Part shown: one piece after another, positions 1 through 6,468 of the stretch
Layout of the letters: each line of letters starts with the position of its first letter
Numbering within the stretch: the stretch's first letter is position 1
Assembly: GCA_031289515.1 (NCBI GenBank)
Contig: JAITPH010000199.1
Coordinates: 1-10,252 of the forward strand
Length of the DNA stretch: 10,252 nucleotides
Reading direction: 5' to 3'
Origin: Tannerella sp.
GTDB taxonomy: Bacteria > Bacteroidota > Bacteroidia > Bacteroidales > Tannerellaceae
The notes under the pieces: model-generated
Told to the model about the DNA's origin: nothing
The model's database searches: none
What the model saw: the letters and a program-made list of their open reading frames with translations, nothing else
Translations under genes and position numbers: made by a program

Positions 1-1
1 C

Positions 2-970
2 TATCACATCCACACGCTTTTCTCCGACGGTCAGGTTATGCCGAACGACCGCGTTGAAGAGGCTGTACAGCTCGGATTCGACGCCATTGCCATAACCGAC
101 CATATCGAAGTGCGTCCGTACTTCAGCAAGGGCGGGCGATGGAAACTCTTGCCCGAACAGGCCGACAACTTCAATATCTGGTATGATACGGCCAAACCCG
201 CGGCCGACAAGGAAAACCTCATTCTGGTGAGGGCTACCGAAATCACAAAACGAATCATGCCTCCGGGGCATTTCAACGCGCTCTTCACGACCGACAACAA
301 TCCGATAGCCGCCGCCGTCGATGATTGGCGTGCAATGCTTCAAACGTCAGCCGAACAGGGCGCCTTTTTGCTGTGGAATCATCCGGGCTGGCAGGCGCCG
401 AGAGACGGTGGCATTGAAAAGGGCGCTCCCCTGAATTTCACCAAGGAACATGAAGAAGTATGCAAGAAAGGATGGCTGCACGGTATTGAAATCTATAACG
501 GCGCAGTGGACGAGTACTATCCGGTTGTCTCCGACTGGTGCAACGAGTGGAATCTGTCTCTTTTCGCCAACAGCGACAATCATCCGAGCGAAATGAATCA
601 TTACGGTTTTCACAATCCCTTGCGACCAATCACGCTCACCCTTGCAAAGGAACGCACTCTGGAAAGTCTCAAAGAAGGGATGTTTGCACGTAGAACGATA
701 GCCTGGGCGGGAGGTCTTCTATGGGGACGCGATCCGTGGCTTCCGGCGCTGTTCAAGGCATCTGTCGAAATCAAGACCGTTACGCCCGGAATACTCGAAC
801 TGACCAATATCAGCTCCCTTCCCGTATCCGTTACGATGGGCAATGCCGTTATTGATCTCCCGAAAGACGTCAAACGGCAGGTATTCCACAACGAAAACGT
901 CAAAACGCTGACGGTAACAAACTGGATGACCGGAATGAACAAAGCTCTCGAAATCACGGTTGAGGCATAG
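2..970 (+). CDS. PHP-family metal-dependent phosphoesterase, 5'-truncated by the window edge
   Basis: The frame is open from base 2 and has no start inside the window; the first ATG, at 38, is internal because the diagnostic first PHP motif (HIHT followed by SDG, in-window residues 2-10) lies before it. Other PHP-type metal ligands are visible in order: TDH at about residues 32-34, GHFNALF at 89-95, NHPGW at 126-130 and NSDNHP at 190-195. These residues normally hold a metal cluster that hydrolyses phosphoesters. The last ~70 residues, after the conserved WGRDPW, look like a small beta-sandwich rather than part of the catalytic barrel. The overall layout resembles Bacteroidota proteins annotated as Sb-PDE-like phosphodiesterases or histidinol-phosphatase-like proteins. 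The substrate cannot be assigned, and no histidine-pathway gene is nearby. In total 322 residues are visible, so only a short N-terminus, perhaps a signal peptide, is missing. It ends with TAG, 20 bases before a large hairpin array. Confidence 0.88.
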   Translation, partial: YHIHTLFSDGQVMPNDRVEEAVQLGFDAIAITDHIEVRPYFSKGGRWKLLPEQADNFNIWYDTAKPAADKENLILVRATEITKRIMPPGHFNALFTTDNNPIAAAVDDWRAMLQTSAEQGAFLLWNHPGWQAPRDGGIEKGAPLNFTKEHEEVCKKGWLHGIEIYNGAVDEYYPVVSDWCNEWNLSLFANSDNHPSEMNHYGFHNPLRPITLTLAKERTLESLKEGMFARRTIAWAGGLLWGRDPWLPALFKASVEIKTVTPGILELTNISSLPVSVTMGNAVIDLPKDVKRQVFHNENVKTLTVTNWMTGMNKALEITVEA

Positions 971-990
971 ACGGGACGGATGGAGGCGTC

Positions 991-1068
991 CGTCATTGCG
1001 GGAACCTGACCCGCAATCTCCGATAATGCAGGCTGTATTGAAGATTGCGGGTCAAGCCCGCAATGACG
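991..1068. repeat. Pair of inverted REP-like hairpins
   Basis: Two copies of a short palindrome face each other. The left copy reads ATTGCGGG, a 7-base loop, then CCCGCAAT (995-1017). The right copy has the same arms around a 5-base loop (1044-1064). The copies are also complementary to each other: 991-1002 pairs with 1057-1068, and 1008-1019 with 1042-1053, around a 22-base central loop. The unit could therefore fold as two small hairpins or one long stem. The sequence type is that of dispersed REP elements. Its position 20 bases after the PHP stop would also suit 3'-end mRNA protection or termination, but there is no T-tract. Confidence 0.85.
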
Positions 1069-1078
1069 ACAGGGCGCT
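1069..1078. repeat. Left copy of 10-bp direct repeat ACAGGGCGCT
   Basis: ACAGGGCGCT abuts the left end of the composite palindrome directly. An identical copy lies at 1260-1269 beyond its right end. This may be a target-site duplication. The alternative is that it belongs to a larger repeat unit. Confidence 0.5.
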
Positions 1079-1250
1079 GGATTGCTTTGTTCCCCGCAAT
1101 GACGTATCCTGTTCCGTCATGTCGACCGGAGCGCAGCGGAGGGGGGACATCTCGTGTGTCGGCAAACAGATGCCTCCACTACGCTGCGCTCCGGTCGACG
1201 CGACGGAACAGGATAGAACGTTTTCGTCATTATAAGGAACGAAGCAATCC
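1079..1250. repeat. Composite long palindrome, MITE-like element
   Basis: Bases 1105-1152 pair with 1168-1215 as a stem of about 48 bp with a 15-base loop. The outer part (1105-1118 with 1202-1215, and 1121-1138 with 1182-1199) is perfect; the rest has about four mismatches and some G-T pairs. Outside it lie 26-base arms, 1079-1104 and 1225-1250, which are inverted copies matching at about 21 of 26 positions. They run from GGATTGC at the left outer end to GCAATCC at the right. ACAGGGCGCT occurs directly repeated at 1069-1078 and 1260-1269, on either side of the element. There is no coding capacity. Nested inverted ends, a strong palindrome and flanking direct repeats suggest a non-autonomous mobile element or an enlarged REP. 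Nine unexplained bases separate the right arm from the direct repeat. Confidence 0.75.
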
Positions 1251-1259
1251 GGGAATTAT

Positions 1260-1269
1260 ACAGGGCGCT
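1260..1269. repeat. Right copy of 10-bp direct repeat ACAGGGCGCT
   Basis: This copy is identical to 1069-1078. It is separated from the right 26-base arm of the composite palindrome by nine bases (GGGAATTAT), so a clean insertion boundary is not proven. Confidence 0.5.
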
Positions 1270-1334
1270 AATAACTGTTTTAAATATATGATTATAATTA
1301 TTGTAGATGTCTCACTCGCAAATCATGGGGAATC

Positions 1335-1351
1335 CCCCGCAAATAGCGGGG
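1335..1351. repeat. Short GC-rich hairpin
   Basis: CCCCGC, a 5-base AAATA loop and GCGGGG form a 6-bp stem of pure G-C pairs in AT-rich surroundings. It resembles a shrunken REP arm (compare ATTGCGGG at 995-1002). It has no T-tract on either strand and is far from both flanking genes, so a terminator role is unlikely. Confidence 0.5.
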
Positions 1352-1404
1352 AGATAAAGAATCATCTTTGAAATAACGTCAGGCGCAGCCGTTTCCATCG
1401 AAAT

Positions 1405-1423
1405 GACGGAACAGGAAATAACG
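1405..1423. repeat. Remnant of the composite palindrome arm
   Basis: GACGGAACAGGA at 1405-1416 is identical to 1202-1213, the right arm of the long palindrome, and complementary to its left arm. It is followed in both places by a short stretch ending in AACGT. No complementary partner lies close by. It looks like a solitary arm left by deletion, or an independent degenerate copy. Confidence 0.55.
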
Positions 1424-1509
1424 TCAATACAGGCAGGATTGACGAATCGGCATGCAGGGATGTTTATAATTCGATTTAGGTATAAGACCGGTTTGAAGCC
1501 AAAACGGAT

Positions 1510-1537
1510 ATTCACTGTTAACTATTCACTATTCACT
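1510..1537. repeat. Four 7-bp direct repeats overlapping the nadB stop
   Basis: On the plus strand the units are ATTCACT, GTTAACT, ATTCACT and ATTCACT; on the nadB strand they read AGTGAAT, AGTGAAT, AGTTAAC, AGTGAAT. The nadB stop TAG (1531-1529) is made across two units, and the last codons AGT GAA come from the array. A 7-bp period shifts frame by one base per unit, so stop codons recur in different frames. Confidence 0.8.
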
Positions 1538-3106
1538 GCTCTTCAGGGGCGGATAGTCGAGCGTATAGTGCAGTCCGCGGCTTTCCTTGCGTTCGATAGC
1601 CTGTCGCATGATCAGGTATCCCACGTTTATCATGTTGCGCAGTTCGCAAATGTCGCGCGAAGCGACCGAGCGTTTGAAGAGGCTTTCGGTTTCTTCATAC
1701 AGGATGTCGAGGCGATTCCAGGCGCGTTTCAGGCGCAGATTGCTTCGCACTATGCCGACGTAGGTCGACATTATCTGTCCCACTTCGCTGACGCTTTGAG
1801 TGATTAGCACCATTTCTTCGGGCGAACTTGTTCCCGCATCGTTCCATTCCGGTATGTCTTCGCGAAACAGGAACTTGTCAATCGCCCCGGCCGAATGGTG
1901 AGCGGCAGCGTCGGCATAAACCACCGCCTCGATAAGCGAGTTCGACGCCAGACGGTTTCCGCCGTGAAGCCCCGTGCAGGAACATTCGCCGACGGCATAA
2001 AGGCGATTGATGGAAGTGCAGGCGTCGAGGTCGACTTTTATCCCGCCGCACAGATAGTGAGCCGCAGGAGCAACCGGTATATATTCTTTTGTGATGTCGA
2101 TGCCGAGGCTGAAGCATTTTTCGTAGATATTCGGGAAATGCGCTTTCGTTTCGGCGGCGTTTTTATGCGTGACGTCGAGATAGACATGGTCTTCGCCGCG
2201 GTTTTTCATCTCGTTGTCGATAGCCCTTGCCACGACGTCGCGCGGCGCAAGCGACAGCCGCCGGTCGTATTTCTGCATAAATTCGTTTCCGTCCATCGTG
2301 CGGAGTATGCCGCCGTAGCCACGCATCGCTTCCGTTATGAGGAAAGAAGGGCGGTCGCCGGGATGATAAAGCGCCGTCGGGTGAAACTGCACAAACTCCA
2401 TGTCCTTTACAGTGCCCTTTGCGCGGTAAACCATCGCGATGCCGTCGCCGGTGGCCACAAGCGGATTTGTCGTCGTCCGGTAGACCGCCCCGATGCCGCC
2501 GGTCGCCATGAGCGTCACCTTCGAGAGGAACGTGTCGATTTTGCCGGTCTGCATGTCCATTACATACGCTCCGAAGCACTCTATGCCGGGCGTTTGGCGC
2601 GTGACGGTCACGCCCAGATGGTGCTGCGTCAGTATTTCGATGGCAAAGTGATTCTCGTAGACCGTTATGTTCGGATGTTTTTTGATTCCCTCGATAAGGC
2701 TGTCCTGAATCTCCGCGCCGGTATTGTCCTTGTGGTGGAGAATGCGAAATTCGGAATGGCCGCCTTCGCGGTGAAGGTCGAAATCGCCCTTGTCGTTTTT
2801 GTCGAAATCGACGCCCCAGTCGATCAGTTCCCTTATCTGCGCCGGAGCGTTGCGGACGACCTTTTCGACGGCCTCGCCGTCGCTCAGGAAGTCGCCCGCT
2901 ATCACGGTATCCTCGATGTGCTTCTCGAAATTGTCGACGATCAGGTTCGTAACCGAGGCAACTCCTCCCTGTGCGAAAAACGTGTTGGCTTCTTCAAGTC
3001 CCGACTTGCATATCAGGGCTACCGTGCCTTTGTGCGCCACTTTCAGCGCAAAACTCATTCCGGCAATGCCGGAACCGATTACCAGAAAATCATATCTTTT
3101 TTTCAT
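1529..3106 (-). CDS. nadB: L-aspartate oxidase
   Basis: This flavoenzyme oxidises L-aspartate to iminoaspartate, which quinolinate synthase (NadA) condenses with dihydroxyacetone phosphate in de novo NAD synthesis. At 525 residues it has the family's usual length. The FAD dinucleotide-binding motif GSGIAG is at residues 11-16, followed by the NadB-type FFAQGGVASV near 43-52 and REGGHSEFRI at 113-122. Active-site residues by analogy with E. coli NadB are His242 (in FHPTALYHP), Arg289 (in LAPRDVVAR), His350 (in HYLCGGI) and Arg385 (in HGGNRLASNS), each one position off the E. coli numbering. The helical C-terminal domain follows at about 425-525. Succinate dehydrogenase/fumarate reductase flavoproteins are the nearest paralogues, but the GGNRLASNSL ending points to NadB. 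The start at 3106 is right because the FAD motif follows at once. No nadA or nadC is visible on either side, so nadB appears unlinked here. Confidence 0.97.
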   Translation of the reverse strand: MKKRYDFLVIGSGIAGMSFALKVAHKGTVALICKSGLEEANTFFAQGGVASVTNLIVDNFEKHIEDTVIAGDFLSDGEAVEKVVRNAPAQIRELIDWGVDFDKNDKGDFDLHREGGHSEFRILHHKDNTGAEIQDSLIEGIKKHPNITVYENHFAIEILTQHHLGVTVTRQTPGIECFGAYVMDMQTGKIDTFLSKVTLMATGGIGAVYRTTTNPLVATGDGIAMVYRAKGTVKDMEFVQFHPTALYHPGDRPSFLITEAMRGYGGILRTMDGNEFMQKYDRRLSLAPRDVVARAIDNEMKNRGEDHVYLDVTHKNAAETKAHFPNIYEKCFSLGIDITKEYIPVAPAAHYLCGGIKVDLDACTSINRLYAVGECSCTGLHGGNRLASNSLIEAVVYADAAAHHSAGAIDKFLFREDIPEWNDAGTSSPEEMVLITQSVSEVGQIMSTYVGIVRSNLRLKRAWNRLDILYEETESLFKRSVASRDICELRNMINVGYLIMRQAIERKESRGLHYTLDYPPLKSSE

Positions 3107-3160
3107 TGCTTTTGTTTTTATACATTTTTGTTATCGCTGTCAATAATCTGTATTTCGTCG

Positions 3161-3168
3161 CAAAAGTA
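3161..3168 (-). promoter_or_regulatory. Candidate -7 promoter box for nadB
   Basis: The minus strand reads TACTTTTG, an exact match to the Bacteroidota sigma-A -7 consensus TAnnTTTG. It lies 54 bases upstream of the nadB ATG, giving an expected leader of roughly 45-50 bases. The -33 element is not recognisable. Confidence 0.5.
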
Positions 3169-3210
3169 ATAATTTTATGTCTAATAATGGGTGTTATGAA
3201 AAAAAATCAC

Positions 3211-3218
3211 TATTTTTG
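3211..3218 (+). promoter_or_regulatory. Candidate -7 promoter box for the patatin gene
   Basis: TATTTTTG matches TAnnTTTG exactly and lies 29 bases before the ATG at 3248, which implies a short leader of about 20-25 bases. The -33 element is weak or absent. Confidence 0.5.
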
Positions 3219-3247
3219 AAGTCTCAATTATCATGTTTTAATAGCTT

Positions 3248-5575
3248 ATGAAACTGTATTTAAATAAATTCCGAACGGTGTTGTTCCTTGTCACGGTGTG
3301 CCTGATGGCATTTGCCGTGCCTGCCGCGGCACAGAAAGTAGGACTGGTCTTGAGCGGGGGAGGCGCGCGGGGAGCGGCTCACATAGGTGTAATCAAGGCT
3401 CTCGAAGAAAACAATATCCCGATAGATTATATTACCGGCACTTCCATCGGCGCAATAGTCGGAAGCCTGTATGCGATGGGCTACACGCCCGACGAGATGC
3501 TCGAACTGATACTCTCCGACGAGTTCGCCTACTGGCAGACCGGCGCTGTCGACAACGAATACATCTACTACTTCAAGCAGCCGGAAGACATGCCCGACTT
3601 TATGCACTTTTCGCTTAATCTCCGGGATTCGGCGCGCATCGACGGTCTGTTGCCCGGCAGCGTCGTCAATCCTGTCCAGATGAATCAGGCGTTTCTGGAA
3701 CTCTATGCTCCGGTAACGGCGAAGGCGGCATGGAATTTCGACAACCTGTTTGTGCCTTTCCGCTGCACAGGCTCGGATATTTACAGCAAAAAGCTGATAA
3801 TATTCAAGAACGGCGACCTCGGCGAAGCCGTGCGCACTTCAATGACGTTTCCCTTCGTATTTAAACCGTTGTGGCGCGACGGCGTGCCGCTTTTCGACGG
3901 CGGCATCTACGACAACTTCCCCATAAAGGCGATGAAGGACGATTTCCATCCCGATTTCATCTTCGGCTCTGCCGTGCGGGGCGGAGGTCTGAAGCCGTCG
4001 AACAATCCGGTCAACCAGATTGAAATGATGATTATGCAGAAGACGGACTATTTTATTCCCGAAGATGAAGGCATGCTGGTACAGATGCGCCTTCCCGACG
4101 TGTTCCTGCTCGATTTTTACAAGGCGAGGGAGACGATGCAGACCGGTTACGACCGCACGATTGCCGTCATCGATTCCATAAAGATGAAGGTCGGTCGCGA
4201 AGTTCCGCTGAGCGACGTCATGAAACGGCGCAAGGCGTTCAAGGAAAGTCTGCCTCCTCTTAAATTCAGCAATATCTACGTCACCGGCGTGAACGAGGCG
4301 CAACGTTTATACATCATCTCGCAACTGAAACAGAACGTGGGCGACGAGTTTACGATGGACGACTTCCGCAAGGCTTATTTCAACATGCTCGCCTACTCGA
4401 AAATAAAGGAAATCATCCCGAAAGCCATCTATAACTGGGAGAACAGGAATTTCGACCTCTATCTCGACGTGAAGATCAGGGAAGAAATGAAGATTTCTAT
4501 CGGCGGCAACATTTCGTCCGGTCAGGCTAACCAGCTCTATCTCGGTCTCGACTACAGGAGTCTCGGCGAAACGGCGGCCGATTACAGCCTGAACTTTCAG
4601 GTGGGCAACTCCCACAGCGGCGCCTCGATAGACGGACGCTATTATCTTCTGGCCGGAAAACTGGGCTATCTGGGCGTCAAACTTACGTATTCCAACAAGA
4701 ATTATTCGCAAAGCCAGTCGCTGTTTTACGAAGACGCCGTTCCCGCTTTCATAAAAAAGACGGAGCGGTTTGTCCGTCTCCGCTATACTTTTCCGGTGCT
4801 TAAACGCTCCAAGATTGAAGTATTTACCGGCTTGGGAACGCTTACCGACTTTTATTACCAGACGGCAATACTGACAAACACGGATTTCGACGCAAGCCGC
4901 TATAATCTGTTTAACGCGGGAGTGAAGTTTGAGCGAAACTCTCTTAACTTTAAGCAATATCCTACCGAAGGACGCCATCAGTTGCTTATGGGGCAGTATG
5001 TCTCCGGAAACGAGTATTTCAGGGGCGGCAACAACAAGAATTACCAGCTCGAACAGTCTGATAAATGGTTTCATCTGAAAGGCTTGTGGAGTCATTACCC
5101 TTCCGGCAAACACAGGTTTAAACTCGGTTTTACGCTCGAAGCCGTTTTCGACAACCGCGACTTTAGCTCGAACTATACCGCAACCGTGCTGCAAGCGTCG
5201 GCTTTCACGCCCACGCCGCACAGCAAAATCGCGTTCAACGAGGCTTTCAGGGCTAACAGTTATATCGCCGGCGGAGTTGTGCCCGTCATAAAACTGAACG
5301 ACATGTTTCATATCCGTCTCGAAGGTTACGGATTCATACCGGTACAGCGCATTTACAAGGAGAATGTCGCGAATGAAGGCTCTGCAGCCCGGTATATTGC
5401 CGGATACGACGGCTATTTCAGGTCATACCGTTTTATGACCGAGACGGCGCTGGTATGGCAAATGCAATTCGTCTCTGTCGGCCTGTTCGCCAATTATTAC
5501 AGCTATCCCAAGGATAACTTTAATTTCGGCCTGAATATCGGCTATCTTATTTTCGGCTCCGGGTTTTTTGATTGA
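3248..5575 (+). CDS. Secreted patatin-like phospholipase with POTRA and outer-membrane barrel (type Vd-like)
   Basis: The 775-residue protein starts with a signal peptide (hydrophobic 10-27, likely cut after AAA at 28). The patatin domain follows at once: oxyanion loop SGGGARG at 36-42, nucleophile Ser66 in GTSIG (64-68) and catalytic Asp217 in DGG (217-219). All elements of the Ser-Asp dyad are present, so lipid acyl-hydrolase activity is expected. At about 335-415 a POTRA-like segment (KFSNIYVTGVNEAQRLYI) links to a C-terminal beta-barrel with alternating aromatic strands to residue 775. This order (patatin, POTRA, barrel) is that of PlpD/FplA-type autotransporters, in which the barrel places the lipase at the outer membrane. 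The last residue is Asp after GSGFF, not the usual terminal Phe. It diverges from nadB and is convergent with the DUF4249 gene (62-base gap). Substrate, and whether the lipase is released, are unknown. Confidence 0.93.
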   Translation: MKLYLNKFRTVLFLVTVCLMAFAVPAAAQKVGLVLSGGGARGAAHIGVIKALEENNIPIDYITGTSIGAIVGSLYAMGYTPDEMLELILSDEFAYWQTGAVDNEYIYYFKQPEDMPDFMHFSLNLRDSARIDGLLPGSVVNPVQMNQAFLELYAPVTAKAAWNFDNLFVPFRCTGSDIYSKKLIIFKNGDLGEAVRTSMTFPFVFKPLWRDGVPLFDGGIYDNFPIKAMKDDFHPDFIFGSAVRGGGLKPSNNPVNQIEMMIMQKTDYFIPEDEGMLVQMRLPDVFLLDFYKARETMQTGYDRTIAVIDSIKMKVGREVPLSDVMKRRKAFKESLPPLKFSNIYVTGVNEAQRLYIISQLKQNVGDEFTMDDFRKAYFNMLAYSKIKEIIPKAIYNWENRNFDLYLDVKIREEMKISIGGNISSGQANQLYLGLDYRSLGETAADYSLNFQVGNSHSGASIDGRYYLLAGKLGYLGVKLTYSNKNYSQSQSLFYEDAVPAFIKKTERFVRLRYTFPVLKRSKIEVFTGLGTLTDFYYQTAILTNTDFDASRYNLFNAGVKFERNSLNFKQYPTEGRHQLLMGQYVSGNEYFRGGNNKNYQLEQSDKWFHLKGLWSHYPSGKHRFKLGFTLEAVFDNRDFSSNYTATVLQASAFTPTPHSKIAFNEAFRANSYIAGGVVPVIKLNDMFHIRLEGYGFIPVQRIYKENVANEGSAARYIAGYDGYFRSYRFMTETALVWQMQFVSVGLFANYYSYPKDNFNFGLNIGYLIFGSGFFD

Positions 5576-5637
5576 GTAATTAGTCGACAGTTCCTGTTCA
5601 GAGAATCATGTTTGGTCATTCAAATATCCTTGCCTTG

Positions 5638-6417
5638 TCATTCGTTCTCATACACATAAAACCGTACGCCGGCTACGCTCATTGCCGTAAATATGCCGAA
5701 GGCGTTTTGAATGGCGCTTGCGGGATTGGACAAATCCGACGAACTGATGCGCTCGTATAGATCGACATATTCCTTATTTACGCGGTAAACGTAAATGTTG
5801 TAAGTCCCGACCGACATAAATTCACGTGAAGTAGTGGTGTAACTGCTTCCCTGTATCGGCTGCATCATCCGGCGGCGAAATTGCATGCCTCCTCCCATCG
5901 ACGGCATGTCGGACGTGGCCGGACTTTCGATATAAACCTGATAATAGCTGCGGTCGGGGTCGTCCCACGTCAGTTTGATTTCGGTCGTATCCGCCGTATT
6001 CCAAAAATAATAGGACGAAGTACCGATAATGTACGCCGGCTCGATGCTCAGGTTGGTCACGGCTTTTGGAACGGACGTGGAGGCAGATACCGTTTTTCCC
6101 CGATAGTCGAACTGTAAACTGTAATTCTGAAGTCCGCGGACGGTATCTTCTCCCAAATCCAGAGAATACGTTCCCGCGACGGTTTCCGTAAGTTCCCTGT
6201 CGTTGATTTTCAGATTCAGGCCGGCTATCGGATCGGAAAGGTCATATTCGTCTTTCAGATAGACTTCCATGCTGTACACTTTTACGCTCATTTGGTTGCT
6301 TCCTTCGAGCAAATAGCTTTCCACAACCGGCGTATCGGTCGAAACATCATACGTCATCAAATCTTCCCCGCAGGAAGTAAAGAGTAATAATAGAAAAATG
6401 TAAATAGAATGCTTCAT
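5638..6417 (-). CDS. DUF4249-type outer-membrane lipoprotein
   Basis: The 259-residue protein begins with a lipoprotein signal: a hydrophobic stretch, then FTSC with lipidated Cys16. Cys is followed by GED; acidic residues just after Cys are a feature of Bacteroidota lipoproteins exported to the cell surface. Residues 28-120 form beta-rich Ig-like sequence beginning TPVVESYLLEG, typical of the DUF4249 start, and the end NPASAIQNAFGIFTAMS (231-247) matches the usual DUF4249 C-terminus. It is shorter than many family members. The gene lies 51 bases downstream of a TonB-dependent receptor on the same strand, the standard arrangement for this family, so it is probably co-transcribed and acts with the receptor at the surface. 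Its molecular function is not known. Oddity: residues 171-187 are Met/Arg/Gly-rich (SMGGG at 173-177, then MQFRRRMMQ), inserted between two beta strands. Confidence 0.87.
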   Translation of the reverse strand: MKHSIYIFLLLLFTSCGEDLMTYDVSTDTPVVESYLLEGSNQMSVKVYSMEVYLKDEYDLSDPIAGLNLKINDRELTETVAGTYSLDLGEDTVRGLQNYSLQFDYRGKTVSASTSVPKAVTNLSIEPAYIIGTSSYYFWNTADTTEIKLTWDDPDRSYYQVYIESPATSDMPSMGGGMQFRRRMMQPIQGSSYTTTSREFMSVGTYNIYVYRVNKEYVDLYERISSSDLSNPASAIQNAFGIFTAMSVAGVRFYVYENE

Positions 6418-6431
6418 ATCTTTAAATTTTA

Positions 6432-6446
6432 AAACCTGACAGGTTT
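6432..6446. repeat. Palindrome AAACCTGACAGGTTT between receptor and DUF4249 genes
   Basis: AAACCT and AGGTTT form a perfect 6-bp stem around GAC inside the 51-base spacer of the putative operon. This palindrome type recurs in intergenic DNA of many Bacteroidota genomes. It may lower read-through or protect the upstream message. The stem is short and lacks a clean T-tract. Confidence 0.6.
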
Positions 6447-6468
6447 GGTTTTCGATTTTAATTCGTAA

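Larger units (their letters stand above)
971..1528. other. 558-base intergenic region, repeat-rich, no credible gene
   Basis: The gap lies between the stop of the PHP gene (+) and the stop of nadB (-), so it is a convergent 3'-3' region. Open frames of about 90-110 codons here only read through palindromic repeats and show no domain, signal peptide or suitable start context. Contents from left to right are paired REP-like hairpins (991-1068), a composite palindrome (1079-1250), an AT-rich spacer (about 1250-1320), a GC-rich short hairpin (1335-1351), a remnant of the composite palindrome arm (1405-1423) and heptamer repeats (1510-1537). Confidence 0.8.
3107..3247. promoter_or_regulatory. Divergent promoter region between nadB and the patatin gene
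   Basis: This 141-base AT-rich region separates the two divergent starts. It holds one Bacteroidota-type -7 box for each direction, at 3161-3168 (-) and 3211-3218 (+), with about 42 bases between them. No clear -33 TTTG box was found at the expected distance for either, and no strong operator-like palindrome. Neither start has a convincing Shine-Dalgarno sequence, which is common in this phylum. Confidence 0.6.

Noticed and set aside
38..40. ATG at 38 as the start of the PHP gene
   Set aside because: The frame is open upstream and the preceding codons encode the essential HIHT...SDG motif, so the true start is outside the window.
991..1250. CRISPR array
   Set aside because: The repeats are inverted and palindromic with irregular spacing, not regularly spaced direct repeats with unique spacers, and no cas gene is present.
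960..1371. Two overlapping plus-strand frames of 91 and 108 codons
   Set aside because: They translate REP-like palindromes and the composite repeat, giving peptides such as RNDDRALDCFVPRNDV that are typical of spurious repeat translations.
1488..1507. Possible nadB terminator (CCGGTTT / AAAACGG around a 6-base loop)
   Set aside because: The 7-bp stem has a mismatch, and no T-tract follows on the nadB strand, so it is too weak to annotate.
1895..3169. 424-codon plus-strand open frame opposite nadB
   Set aside because: It lies antisense to a full-length, motif-complete nadB. The translation has no recognisable domain and arises from nadB codon composition.
4307..5311. 334-codon minus-strand open frame opposite the patatin barrel
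   Set aside because: It is antisense to the continuous patatin-POTRA-barrel reading frame and shows no domain.
5576..5637. Bidirectional terminator between the convergent patatin and DUF4249 genes
   Set aside because: No stem of useful length and no T-tract was found in these 62 bases.
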